Shown here piece by piece: positions 28,064 to 39,720 of a stretch of 64,000 bases of DNA. Position numbers and translations under genes: made by a program. The stretch spans positions 1 to 64,000 of the forward strand of contig JAJGOT010001128.1 in the NCBI GenBank assembly GCA_022457155.1. Direction: 5' to 3'. The notes beneath the pieces were generated by a model, which searched no databases, was not told the DNA's origin, and saw only the letters and a list, made by a program, of their open reading frames with translations. This stretch comes from Cladopsammia gracilis (taxonomy: Eukaryota > Cnidaria > Anthozoa > Scleractinia > Dendrophylliidae). Every line of letters begins with the position of its first letter. Positions within the stretch are counted from its first letter, which is position 1.

Positions 28064-28993
28064 TTAATTGTTTTGTTTCCAAATTGTTGATATATCAAGG
28101 AGCTTCCATGAAAAGAAGGCAACTGTCTTATAATAGTTTGGAGGCCAAGCTTCCCTGAATGTCATTCTGTTTATTTCCTTCAAAAAATCTAAATCGCTTC
28201 GTTTCTGATACTCATCATAGCTAATATAAAACCAATCACCGCTACACACGAAATCTCCAGATGAAATTCCTTTCATAATTCTTTCAAACATAGCTGTTGA
28301 TTTTGTTGCGCCGAGGTCAAGTAATTTTGTCTGGCCCGGAAATATTTTTTGTTTGGAAGATAGAAGATAAATACCACATGCACGTGCTGATGGTTTTTTC
28401 GTTTTGTGTACAACCCCTTTGTTTAGAAAGGAATTATGTTCAAGGCTAAGACCAAGCTGCTTCAAAGAACACATTCTGAAATAGGCATCTACAAACAAGC
28501 CTTTGTTAACTCTCTCACCGCTGAGAGCAAGGCCGGTTTGTATTTGATCACGATACTGTTTAGGAATTTTTTGGCATGCGATCTTTCTGGTGTAAGGGCA
28601 CTTAAACTCTAACAAGACAATTGCCTCGTCTTTGTGTGAGAAATATCCGTCTGGGCTGAAAGAAACCTTTCCAAAAAGAGGGTGACCCTTTGGAAGATTT
28701 ATAGAGCTCTTATATCCGAAAACTTTGACAGAATGTTTCTTCTCAAAGTATTCACGGACTAGAAACTCAAACAATGTGCCCCAAGAGCAGGCCACATTTT
28801 TGCTCATGTCGATGGGGTTTACCTTCTTGCGAATTAGACTTGACTGACTCTCAAATGGCGAAGACCCGGTCAAGGCAGAGATCTCCGAGGCTCCGATTGT
28901 ATTTTGTCTGGCTTTGACCCATTCTTCGCTCCTTTGAACCAGACCAGTCTCGCGTGATTTAAGGAAGGCCTTGAAAGCTTTCACGTTCGCCAT
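28064..28993 (-). CDS. YqaJ/lambda-exonuclease-family nuclease, 309 aa
   Basis: PD-(D/E)XK nuclease with the family signatures in order: RSEEWVKAR and IGASEI near residues 21-38, WG..E (W71-E76), D115 (SPDGYF), E129-x-K131 (LEFKC), then YRDQIQTGLAL as the Q/Y motif. Such enzymes resect DNA ends for recombination, and similar ones occur in viruses and Polinton-like elements. The start follows GCATATACCCACCCAC. A further 60-codon open stretch without ATG (down to 27888, another frame) begins at its 3' end and overlaps the zinc-ribbon gene stop; it could be a frameshifted tail. Confidence 0.88.
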   Translation of the reverse strand: MANVKAFKAFLKSRETGLVQRSEEWVKARQNTIGASEISALTGSSPFESQSSLIRKKVNPIDMSKNVACSWGTLFEFLVREYFEKKHSVKVFGYKSSINLPKGHPLFGKVSFSPDGYFSHKDEAIVLLEFKCPYTRKIACQKIPKQYRDQIQTGLALSGERVNKGLFVDAYFRMCSLKQLGLSLEHNSFLNKGVVHKTKKPSARACGIYLLSSKQKIFPGQTKLLDLGATKSTAMFERIMKGISSGDFVCSGDWFYISYDEYQKRSDLDFLKEINRMTFREAWPPNYYKTVAFFSWKLLDISTIWKQNN

Positions 28994-29047
28994 GTGGGTG
29001 GGTATATGCGGGGATATGATTTCTCCAATTGGTGATAACCGAGCCAG

Positions 29048-29308
29048 TTATGCACAGGAATCTCCTCCGGGGGACGAACGCAAGGAACTATCAACGGATG
29101 AAAAAAGGTTTCCTTGTCTTAGAAGCATAAGACAGTAAAGCTGTGCTGGTGACATTTGTTGTAATAGTTGTTCTGCGTAGGGGTCAACATGATCTACATA
29201 TCTTATGGGTTCTTGTTGATCAGAAAGAAAGAATTGTGATCCTGTTTTACTTCTTCTTGTCATCTTTTTTCTGCTTTGAGTAACAACGCCTTTTCTTCCA
29301 CGGCCCAT
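29048..29308 (-). CDS. Small basic Polinton protein, 86 aa
   Basis: The start chosen is the ATG at 29308 (MGRGRKGVV), 2 bases after TGTATACACG, the usual box. The frame stays open upstream into the terminal repeat without another box. The N-terminal 25 residues are strongly basic (GRGRKG, SRKKMTRRSK), the rest acidic and Gln/Leu-rich. It could be a DNA-condensing core-type protein; this is inference from composition only. It is the terminal gene facing outward on the right end. Confidence 0.6.
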   Translation of the reverse strand: MGRGRKGVVTQSRKKMTRRSKTGSQFFLSDQQEPIRYVDHVDPYAEQLLQQMSPAQLYCLMLLRQGNLFSSVDSSLRSSPGGDSCA

Positions 29309-29335
29309 CGTGTATACAAGGGTTTTACCTTTCTC

Positions 29336-29601
29336 CAATTGATAATCACGCGGCACCAGTTGTTCAAATAACGATTTATTAGGGTCTGTAACAGCTTAAA
29401 AAAATAAATGCCCGGAGTAGTATGTAAGGAGTCAGGCAAATTCACGTTTTACCTGAAGACCCAAAATAAGCCGCCAAACGCCCGAGTTGCCACCCCACAG
29501 GGCGAATGCAATAAGCCCTGTGGGCCGGTAACTCGGGCGTTTGGCGGCTTATTTTGGGTCTTCAGGGAAAACGTAATTTGACTGACTCCTTACATACTAC
29601 T
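29336..29601. repeat. Polinton right terminal inverted repeat
   Basis: Reverse complement of 1943-2208. The outer 186 bp (29416-29601) form the same palindrome. Inner and outer arms differ in the same way at both ends (outer CAAATTACG, inner CAAATTCACG), showing the palindrome was part of the repeat before this insertion. Confidence 0.9.
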
Positions 29602-30007
29602 AAATGCGTGCGTTATAACGGCTCAGTCTATTTTTAGCTGCTTTACTTCGTTGCATTTGCTTAGTCAATGTTTGAAAGATACAAAAATAAATTGTTTGTT
29701 TGTCATAACTTATGAGACATTTGTTGGCTCTCAGGAGAAAAATTACGGAGCCTCTTCGGCGTTTTTTCGGAATTTTTCGCTTTTAAGCTCGCACCTCGTG
29801 AATACTTTTCGTAAATGCATAGTAATGACACTGTCCCGCCGAAATGGCAAAATGTCGCTCAGCTTATTTCCACTTTATATCGCCAAATGGCACAAAATAT
29901 ACAACTTGGTTGGATAAAAAGATCTTATAGTACAAAACAAAAGTAGCAGTTTAGTGATAAAGCGCAGGATTGCAAGGATTGAAGTGGATTACAGTTTAGG
30001 GGTGTTT

Positions 30008-30146
30008 CTGCATGTACCGGTACCCATTAACCACTCATTGTTTTCTTTTGTTTGTGAGGTATTGTATTTTTGGTCTTGTTTTGCATTTGTATTATTGTCG
30101 TTCTTTGTTCCTTTTGTTTTACGTAATATGTGACCGGTACATGCAG
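30008..30146. repeat. 139-bp foldback insert in satellite A
   Basis: Begins CTGCATGTACCGGT and ends ACCGGTACATGCAG (14-bp perfect inverted ends), with a T-rich interior. Probably a small foldback transposon caught and amplified with the satellite. Confidence 0.8.
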
Positions 30147-32824
30147 AATCTACCCAGTTTAGCTTGAAATCAAAGTTGCCTTTGTTTGCAGGAAAGGCAG
30201 TGTCAATCGTGACATTTTTCTGAAATCAAAATGCGTGCGTTATAAGGCTCAGTCTATTTTGAGCCTCTTTACTTCGTTGCATTTGTTAAGCTAATGTTTG
30301 TAAGATGGAGTAATAAATTGTTTTTTTGTCATCACTTCTGAGACATTTGTTGGCTCCTAGGGGAAAAATTACGGAGCCTCTTCGTCAATATTTCGGGCAT
30401 TTTCGGTTTTAGACGTCGCACTTCGTGAATACTTATCGTAAATGGATACTTATGACACTGTTTCGCCGAAATGACAAAATGTCGCTTAACTCATTTCCAC
30501 GTTATATCGCGAAATGGCACAAAATATACAGAGATATCAAAGCTGCCTTTGTTTGCTGGAGAGGCAGTGTCAATCATGACATTTGTCTGAAATCAAAATG
30601 GGTGCGTTATAACGGCACCGTCTATTCTTAGCTGCTTTACTTCGTTGCATTTTCTTAGTTAATGTTTGTAACATGCAAAAATTAATTGTTCGTTTGTCAT
30701 AACTTATGAGACATTTGTTGGCTCCGAGGAGAAAAATTACGGAGGCTCTTCGTCAATATTGCGGGCATTTTCCGTTGTAGCCGTCGTACTTCTTGAATAC
30801 TCTTCGTAAATGCATACTACTGACTTATTTCCATGTTATATCGCTAAAGGGCACAAAATATACAACTTGGTTGGATAAACATATCCTATAGTACAAAATA
30901 AAAGTAGTACTTTGGAGACAAAGCGCAGGATTGCAAGGATTGAAGTGGATTAAGATTTAGCTTGATATAAAATTTGAAATAGTTTGCTGGAGAGGCAGTG
31001 TCAATCGTGACATTTATCTGAAATCAAAATGCGTTTGTTATAACGGCTCTGTCTATTTGAGCTGCTTTACTTCGTTGCATTTGCTTAGCTAATACTTGTA
31101 AGATGGAAAAAATGAATTGTTTGTTTGTCATAAGTTGAGACATTTGTTGGCTCCTAGGAGCAAATTTACGGAGACTCTTGGTCAATTTTTCGGGAATTTT
31201 CTGTTTTAACCGTGGAAATTCGTGAATACTTTTCGTACATGCATGGTAATGACACTGTCCTGCCGAAATGGCAAAATGTCGCTTAACTTATTTCCACGTT
31301 ATATCGCCAAATGGCACAAAATATACAACTTAATTGGATAAAAAGATCCCATAGTACAAAACAAAAGTAGTCTTTTAGAGATAAAGCGCAGGATTGTAAG
31401 GATTGAAGAGGATTACAGTTTAGCTTGATATCAAAGTTGCCTTTGTTTGCAGGAGAGGCATTGTCAATCGTGACATTTATCTGAAATCAAAATGTGTGCG
31501 TTATAACGGCTCAGTCTATTTTGAGCCGCTTTACTTAGTTGCATTTGGTTACCTAATGTTTGTAAAATGGAAAAATAACCTGTTTGTTTGTCATAACTTC
31601 TGAGACATTTGTTTGCTGCTAGGAGAAAAATTACGGAGTCTCTTCGTCAATATTTCGGGCCTTTTCGGTTTTAGCCTTCGCACTTCATGAATACGCTTTG
31701 TAAATGCATAGTAATGACACTGTCCCGCCGAAATGGAAAAATGTCGCTTAACTTATTTCCACGTTATATCGCCAAATGGCACAAAATATACAACTTAGTT
31801 GGATAAAAAGATCCTATAGTACAAACCAAAAGTAGTAGTTTGGAGATAAAGCGCAGGATTGCAAGGATTGAAGTGGATTACAGTTTAGCTTCATATCAAA
31901 GCTGCCTTTGTTTGCTGGAGAGGCAGTGTCAGTCGTGACATTTATCTGAAATCAAAATGCGTGCGTTATAACGGCTCAGTCTATTTTTAGCTGCTTTACT
32001 TCGTTGCATTTGCTTAGTCAATGTTTGAAAGATACAAAAATAAATTGTTTGTTTGTCATAACTTATGAGACATTTGCTGGCTCCTTGGAGAAAAATTACG
32101 GAGCCTCTTCGGCCATTTTTCGGAATTTTTCGGTTTTAAGCTCGCACCTCGTGAATACTTTTCGTAAATGCATAGTAATGACACTGTCCCGCCGAAATGG
32201 CAAAATGTGGCTCAGCTTATTTCCACTTTATATCGCCAAATGGTACAAAATATACAGCTTGGTTTGATAAAAAGATCTTGTAGTACAAAACAAAAGTAGT
32301 AGTTTAGAGATAAAGCGCAGGATTGCAAGGATTGAAGTGGATTACAGTTTAGCTTCATATCAAAGCTGCCTTTGGTTGCTGGAGAGGCAGTGTCAATCGT
32401 GACATTTATCTGAAATCAAAATGCGTGCGTTATAACGGCTCAGTCTATTTTTAGCTGCTTTACTTCGTTGCATTTGCTTAGTCAATGTTTGAAAGATACA
32501 AAAATAAATTGTTTGTTTGTCATAACTTATGAGACATTTGTTGGCTCCCAGGAGAAAAATTACGGAGCCTCTTCGGCGCTTTTTCGGAATTTTTCGGTTT
32601 TAAGCTCGCACCTCGTGAATACTTTTCGTAAATGCATAGTTATGACACTGTCCCGCCGAAATGGCAAAATGTCGCTCAGCTTATTTCCACTTTATATCGC
32701 CAAATGGCACAAAATATACAACTTGGTTGGATAAAAAGATCTTATAGTACAAAACAAAAGTAGTAGTTTAGAGATAAAGCGCAGGATTGCAAGGATTAAA
32801 GTGGATTACAGTTTAGGGGTCTTT

Positions 32825-32963
32825 CTGCATGTACCGGTACCCATTAACCACTCATTGTCTTCTATTGTTTGTGAGGTATTGTATTTTTGGTCTTGTTTTG
32901 CATTTGTATTATTGTCGTTCTTTGTTCCTTTTGTTTTACGTTATATGTGACCGGTACATGCAG
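32825..32963. repeat. 139-bp foldback insert, second full copy
   Basis: Same ends and the same position in the satellite unit as the copy at 30008. Confidence 0.8.
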
Positions 32964-34747
32964 AATCTACCCAGTTTAGCTAGAAACCAAAGTTTCCTTT
33001 GTTTGCAGGAGAGGCAGTGTCAATCGTGACATTTTTCTGAAATCAAAATGCGTGCGTTATAAGGCTCAGTCTATTTTGAGCCGCTTTACTTCGTTGCATT
33101 TGTTAAGCTAATGTTTGTAAGATGGAGTAATAAATTGTTTGTTTGTCATCACTTCTGAGACATTTGTTGGCTCCTTGGGGAAAAATTACGAAGCCTCTTC
33201 GTCAATATTTCGGGCATTGTCGGTTTTAGACGTCGCACTTCGTGAATACTTGTCGTAAATGCATACTAATGACCCTGTTTCGCCGAAATGACAAAATGTC
33301 GCTTAGCTTATTTCCACGTTATATCGCGAAATGGCACAAAATATGCAAAGATATCAAAGCTGCCTTTGTTTGCTGGAGAGGCAGTGTCAATCATGACATT
33401 TTTCTGAAATCAAAATGCGTGCGTTATAAGGCTCAGTCTATTTTGAGCCTCTTTACTTAATTGCATTTGTTAAGCTAATGTTTGTAAGATGGAGTAATAA
33501 ATTGTTTGTTTGTCATAACTTCTGAGACATTTGTTGGCTCCTAGGAGCAAATTTACGGAGGCTCTTCGTCAATGTTTCGGGAATTTTCTGTTTTAGCCGT
33601 GGAAATTCGTGAATACTTTTCGTACATGCATGGTAATGACACTGTCCCGCCGAAATGGCAAAATGTCGCTTAACTTATCTCCACGTTATATCGCCAAATG
33701 GCACAAAATATACAACTTAATTGGATAAAAAGATCCTATAGTACAAAACAAAAGTAGTAGTTTGGAGATAAAGCGCAGGATTGTAAGGATTGAAGAGGAT
33801 TACAGTTTAGCTTGATATCAAAGTTGCCTTTGTTTGCAGGAGAGGCATTGTCAATCGTGACATTTATCTGAAATCAAAATGTGTGCGTTATAACGGTTCA
33901 GTCTATTTTGAGCCGCTTTACTTAGTTGCATTTGGTTAGCTAATGTTTGTAAGATGGAAAAATAAACTTTTTGTTTGTCATAACTTCTGAGACATTTGTT
34001 TGCTGCTAGGAGAAAAATTACGGAGTCTCTTCGTCAATATTTCGGGCCTTTTCGGTTTTAGCCTTCGCACTTCATGAATACGCTTTGTAAATGCATAGTA
34101 ATGACACTGTCCCACCGAAATGGAAAAATGTCGCTTAACTTATTTCCACGTTATATCGCCAAATGACACAAAATATACAACTTAGTTGGATAAAAAGATC
34201 CTATAGTACAAACCAAAAGTAGTAGTTTGGAGATAAAGCGCAGGATTGCAAGGATTGAAGTGGATTACAGTTTAGCTTCATATCAAAGCTGCCTTTGTTT
34301 GCTGGAGAGGCAGTGTCAATCGTGACATTTATCTGAAATCAAAATGCGTGCGTTATAACGGCTCAGTCTATTTTTAGCTGCTTTACTTCGTTGCATTTGC
34401 TTAGTCAATGTTTGAAAGATACAAAAATAAATTGTTTGTTTGTCATAACTTATGAGACATTTGTTGGCTCCCAGGAGAAAAATTACGGAGCCTTTTCGGC
34501 GTTTTTTCGGAATTTTTCGGTTTTAAGCTCGCACCTCGTGAATACTTTTCGCAAATGCATAGTAATGACACTGTCCCGCCGAAATGGCAAAATGTTGCTC
34601 ACCTTATTTCCACTTTATATCGTCAAATGGCACAAAATATACAACTTGGTTGGATAAAAAGATCCTATAGTACAAAACAAAAGTACTAGTTTAGTGAGAA
34701 AGCGCAGGATTGCAAGGATTGAAGTGGATTACAGTTTAGGGGTGTTT

Positions 34748-34886
34748 CTGCATGTACCGGTACCCATTAACCACTCATTGTCTTCTTTTGTTTGTGAGGT
34801 ATTGTATTTTTGGTCTTGTTTTGCATTTGTATTATTGTCGTTCTTTGTTCCTTTTGTTTTACGTAATATGTGACCGGTACATGCAG
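34748..34886. repeat. 139-bp foldback insert, third full copy
   Basis: Same ends and the same position in the satellite unit; spacing to the previous copy is about 1.9 kb. Confidence 0.8.
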
Positions 34887-35649
34887 AATCTACCCAGTTT
34901 AGCTTGAAATCAAAGTTGCCTTTGTTTGCAGGAGAGACAGTGTCAATCGTGACATTTTTCTGAAATCAAAATGCGTGCGTTATAAGGCTCAGTCTATTTT
35001 GAGTCGCTTTACTTCGTTGCATTTGTTAAGCTAATGTTTGTAAGATGGAGTAATAAATTGTTCGTTTGTCATAACTTATGAGACATTTGTTGGCTCCGAG
35101 GAGAAAAATTACGGAGCCTCTTCGTCAATATTTCGGGCATTTTCCGTTTTAGCCGTCGTACTTCTTGAATACTCTTCGTAAATGCATACTATTGACTTAC
35201 TTCCATGTTATATCGCCAAAGGGCACAAAATATACAACTTGGTTGGATAAACATATGCTATAGTACAAAATAAAAGTAGTACTTTGGAGACAAAGCGCAG
35301 GGTTGCAAGGATTGAAGTGGATTAAGATTTAGCTTGATATAAAATTTGAATTAGTTTGCTGGAGAGGCAGTGTCAATCGTGACATTTATCTGAAATCAAA
35401 ATGCGTTTGTTATAACGGCTCTGTCTATTTGAGCTGCTTTACTTCGTTGCATTTGCTTAGCTAATACTTCTAAGATGGAAAAAATAAATTGTTTGTTTGT
35501 CATAAGTTGAGACATTTGTTGGCTCCTAGGAGCAAACTTACGGAGGCTCTTCGTCAATTTTTCGGGAATTTTCTGTTTTAGCCGTGGAAATTTGTGAATA
35601 CTTTTCGTACATGCATGGTAATGACACTGTCCTGCCGAAATGGCAAAAT

Positions 35650-35655
35650 GTCGCT
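35650..35655. other. Left target-site duplication GTCGCT of element 2
   Basis: Exact copy at 42230-42235. The uninterrupted satellite reads AATGTCGCTTAAC, so the target is clear. Confidence 0.93.
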
Positions 35656-36258
35656 AGTAGTATGTGACGGATGCCTAGGCGAATTTTATTCATATATGCA
35701 GCAGCCATGAGTTAATGAGGTAGGACCTGTTTGAACAAGAAAACTGGACAAACCGGTTTTGAGGTAATGAGATGCAGGTCTTGTACGTCAGGGGGTGTGG
35801 TATGATAGTTCTACGATTCCGCCCAACCATCCGGGTGATGGTGTGAATATATAGCCAAAAGAACAATGGGGAGGGTGTAAACCAATGAGGAGTAACTGTC
35901 AAATCAGGTTGATCATGTATATATCTGAACTGGTTTTATTGACTTGACTAACAGGTTTTTTCCGATGCGCCATGATTTTTTTCACCCCTATCTCCCTGAA
36001 GGTCGAACTTACAACAAAGGACACATAATATTTCATGGAATCAAAATTATTTTATTGAGTAAACAAAGATTACAATCAGTTCTGATTTGTTACAAAGAGT
36101 GTGATGTTTACGCTTATTTTACACGCCATCTGCAATTAATTTTCCAAGGTCTCTTTGCCACTTTGATTTATCTATTCTGCTAAATTGTCTCTGAAGTGTA
36201 GGTCTTTTGCTCTTGTCTTGATCTTTTTTGACCAGTTCCGCTGGACTTTCTCTTGGTT
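35656..36258. repeat. Element 2 left terminal inverted repeat
   Basis: Reverse complement of 41627-42229, near-perfect by eye. Directly after it (36259) the non-coding arm shared with element 1 begins. Confidence 0.92.
36119..36258 (-). pseudogene. Truncated 3' copy of the GRF gene inside the left TIR
   Basis: The right terminal repeat contains the last ~46 codons of the GRF gene plus its stop, so the left repeat carries the same fragment without the rest. Confidence 0.85.
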
Positions 36259-38474
36259 GGGTTTCGAAGCATTCAAGTTCATAATCAACCGCTAAATCTC
36301 AATAAAATTGTGCAGTATAATAAACGCTTTTTACTTTACTTAAATCCACAATGTTCTTGTAGCCGCTACATCTCTAGACGCTATGTATTTTGAGTTTCCC
36401 AGCCAACTCTCCGATAGATGAAAACAAACTGAACGAAAAAAAAAACAAAACAAAACAAAACGTTCCGTTACTTCAGTCGTTATATTAATTTCTTTCTCTT
36501 ACACTGAACTAAATTTGCATGAGAAATTAACACCTCGGTCAAAAACAAAACAGCCATGCTTAGACAACAAAGCCACACGTTTAATAATAACAAAACTCAT
36601 CAAAGTTATATCAAATCGTTATGTCGACAAAAGCGGTTTTTATTTACAACCATTCAAATCCATGCACAGCACAGTCAAATGATAAGGAAATCAAACTTAA
36701 CGATGGAACCGATCGTCTTCTTCCTTGAAATACTTTTAACGCTTGGTTATATCAATAAAAAAACGGATTCGCACTTTTACAGTTATCATCCAATAAATTA
36801 ACTTGTTGGATTCGTGGCTGTTTTCGGAAATCCTTGATCACATTTATTTTTAATAAAGTAACCAGATAACCAAAGCAAAGTTGCATGTCCAAACGAATAA
36901 CAACAAACAATATACGTACCGCTTTATATTAAATTTAACAACTTTACTCGAAAGAAAAGTAACTGGGCTGCGATTGTTTAAAGCGTGACGAATGAACGTT
37001 CAATTAGCGATAACAGTTTAGGAACGAATTAACAATGCTTTTCTTGAAGTCAAGGATTGTTTGAATGCGCAGCGCTATTCGCGTACCAACGGCGAACCTT
37101 TTCTGTCAGTTGAATTTAAGCGGCTATTTATAAAAACATAATGAGCTAAAACAACTTCTGTTTAAACAACGTGTAAACGTAAGCGTTGCTTCAAACATAT
37201 CGAAAGCATGTTCTCATGGAATGGAAAAATATATGCTACATGAAGTTATATTATACGTAGCGAAACCTAGTGAGCGTTCCGCTGTTTATTTGTGGATTCT
37301 TTAGACAAGTTAAACAATAAACTTGAAAGCCATTGTTATCAATTGCCAACTTTGAGCGTAATTGACATGCAGAGGAAACTTTTAGGAAACGCGAGGCTTA
37401 TAAAGCAGGGCAATTTTTTTTTGGTTTCACACGGAGACATTTTCTTAAGAAAGTGATTGACCATAACAACAACACTATGTATTTGAGCAAACGCTAAAAT
37501 GTTCTCTATTTTAACAAGCTTTAATAAGCACTGAAACAAAGTTAACAATGTCTTTAAAGTAATTTACTGTGAATACTATTTACAACAACCGAAACGGCCA
37601 TTCATCATTCGAAAAGTCTACTTTCCAACTAAAAGCCTTTTTCTGCGGTTCGATTAGAGAATCAAAAAAACGCAAGGCAAAGTTACATGTTCAAAAGAAT
37701 AACAGCAAACAATGTACCCGCTTTGTAATTTACCAACATACACATCACAAGTTTGCTTTACGCGACAGAAAAGTAACTGGGCTGTGATTCTTTTAAGCGG
37801 TAACGAATTAAGGGTGAATTAATGATAACAGTTTAGGGACGAATTAGCAATGCTTTTCTTAAAGTCGAAGATTGTTTGGATGCGCAGCGCTATTCGCGTG
37901 CTAAAGAGAAGCGACACGAGTTCAAAATACTCTTTTTAACTACAATTAAGCTGTCTCAAGGGTAATTGAACTATTCATTTGTATTTGCATACTGGTGAAA
38001 GCACGAGATTGTAATAAGACATTATGTAATGTTTGTGTAAAAATATGTGATTTTGTTGGTCCGTATTACCGTTCGCACTAAATTTTTGCAGGTTCTAATT
38101 TTTCTAATTTATATTCCCGCAAACATTTTCTCCTTAAAAAATCACGGCCCCGCTGTCGAAACTATATACAAACTGATCATTATTTAGTAATAAACGTAAT
38201 GTAAAATCGTGTTGGTGCCCATTTACTAAATAAACGTCTCTTTCGTTAAGAAAATGCCACTGATAACTCGAGTGGTAATGCATCAAATGGTTCCGTTGTT
38301 ATTGCTGATCGATCCATTGCCAGAGAATCAAATCAGCCACACTGACTAGGGCACAAAAGTTAGTTCCTGCAAAACACCAAAATTTAAAAGTTACTGAAAC
38401 GACAAACAATAGATTGGAGTCATTCAGCGCGAATTCAAGAGCAACTTAGACCGACCCCCTGGAGTAGCTCACTG
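36259..38474. other. Non-coding left arm of element 2
   Basis: Almost identical to 12569-14765 of element 1, including the direct-repeat pair. No convincing gene. The AT-rich short frames carry no recognisable domain. Confidence 0.6.
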
Positions 38475-38792
38475 TAACTCAGAGCAACTCAGAACATTTG
38501 AGTGAGAAACTCAGAGTACTTGAGCGAGCAACTAAGACCATTTGATTGAGCAACTCAGAGCGGTTGAGTGCGCAACCGACTTAGAGCAACTCGGAGCAAC
38601 TCAGAGTAACTCAGAGCGACTCAGAGTAACTCAGAGCGACTCAGAGTAACTCAGAGTAACTCAGAGTGACTTAGAGTAACTCAGAGTAACTCAGAGTAAC
38701 TCAAAGCAACTCAGAGCATTAACTCAGGGCAATTCAGAGTACTAACTCAGAGCAACTCAGAGTATTAACTCAGAGCAACTCAGAGCAACTCA
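38475..38792. repeat. CTCAGAG array of element 2
   Basis: The left portion matches the left array of element 1. From AGTGACTTAGAG onward it matches the reverse complement of the right array of element 1 (19178-19348), including its irregular units. It is therefore a junction between the two arms. Confidence 0.88.
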
Positions 38793-39048
38793 TGCGATCA
38801 TATTATAGGGTCGATAACAGATGCTTCTTTTCGATCTGTGTCTAGTCAGTTTGACATAAGACGAATCACAACAGAGTCCAAAAACTACAATTCTTAATAT
38901 TTCAAGAATGTCATTTATTATTGACAATTGCAAAATAATACATTTCAGAAAATCCACTCGCATTCTAATTCATTTTCCAAGGAATTGATGACGTTGTATA
39001 AAACCTATCGTAATGTTTTCTCTTTCTTGCTGTGTTAGTCAAGTCTGT

Positions 39049-39720
39049 TCAAACGTCTTTGAATCTCAGTCCTTGTAAAGCCTTGTCCAATTGTTGGATG
39101 TCCTGATCCAAACAAAAGGTTCTTCGAAAGAGATCTCCTAGTTCTTGCTTAGTATTTTCTCCAATGTAACGGGTACCAATTACGGCACTGAATTTATGTA
39201 GGGTTGGATAACCATGTAGCGGTTGAAAGCCAAATTCTTTTACCCAACGACCTTCACCGTTCCAGCGAAAGAAAAAGGGTTGGTACCACTTCGTACTAGG
39301 AATGTCGTAGACATATACCTCTTTGTTTAAATCCAACGCCAATTGGACAGACCATCCCGTTCCACCTTTGACTTGATTTTTTTCTGCATTCAACTCGCCA
39401 AATGCATACACGATGCGAACATCCTTGACAATGAAAAAGTTTCTTTGAAAGAGTTCTCGCGCGTAACTGTTCTCGGTCATGTTTAATGGTCTGTCGAGTG
39501 ATTTGCTGGCATGATGCAAATAAGGGTTCGCTTGGATCAACGTTTCTCTCGGTAACGGTGTGATAGTTTTGGCCCTGAGATGACGTGGCCCTATCTTGAC
39601 CTCTACTTGAAAACCATACTTTCGACCCAATCCTTCCGCCAAAAGATCTAACTCACCGCAACCACCAGTGTATAACACATATCCTGTTCCAATTGGACAG
39701 TCCATGGGTTCTTCCTTCAT
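39049..39720 (-). CDS. SLOG-family (LOG/YpsA-like) nucleotide-binding protein, 223 aa
   Basis: Intact copy. N-terminal strand followed by YTGGCGELD (residues 17-25), comparable to the Gly-rich first loop of SLOG Rossmann folds. Then a middle region, VRIVYAFGEL (102-110), VKGGTGWSVQLALDL (117-131) with the GGT nucleotide loop, and EVYVYDIPSTKWY, the strand and Asp/Trp pattern of the YpsA-related SLOG branch. Such proteins bind or cleave nucleotides, and several act in signalling or defence in bacteria; the role here is unknown. Start at the ATG at 39720, about 35 bases after a TATA-like box. A longer frame (to 39750) is less likely. Confidence 0.72.
   Translation of the reverse strand: MKEEPMDCPIGTGYVLYTGGCGELDLLAEGLGRKYGFQVEVKIGPRHLRAKTITPLPRETLIQANPYLHHASKSLDRPLNMTENSYARELFQRNFFIVKDVRIVYAFGELNAEKNQVKGGTGWSVQLALDLNKEVYVYDIPSTKWYQPFFFRWNGEGRWVKEFGFQPLHGYPTLHKFSAVIGTRYIGENTKQELGDLFRRTFCLDQDIQQLDKALQGLRFKDV

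Larger units (their letters stand above)
1943..29601. mobile_element. Polinton/Maverick element, about 17.7 kb plus nested element 1
   Basis: The ends are 266-bp terminal inverted repeats starting AGTAGTATGTAAGG. Inside are the hallmark genes: protein-primed polymerase B, retrovirus-like integrase, A32-like ATPase and jelly-roll-type structural proteins. The total is 27,659 bp; removing element 1 (9,910 bp) and one copy of its 6-bp target duplication gives about 17.7 kb, normal for Polintons. Genes run polymerase rightward, an integrase-to-capsid block leftward, a split coiled-coil gene rightward, a frameshifted structural gene leftward, penton-like genes rightward and a nuclease leftward. 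The satellite resumes on both sides. Most core genes are open, so the insertion is not ancient. Confidence 0.95.
29602..35655. repeat. Satellite A array between the Polinton and element 2
   Basis: About thirteen ~464-bp units in higher-order groups, each group opened by the 139-bp foldback insert. The stretch from 30008 is nearly identical to 1-1942 at the window start, showing amplification of multi-unit blocks. No gene called. Confidence 0.9.

Noticed and set aside
29651..34657. Recurring ~88-codon frames starting MHLLSQCLKDTKINC
   Set aside because: Same position in each satellite A unit, interrupted in some units, no domain; explained by tandem DNA repetition.
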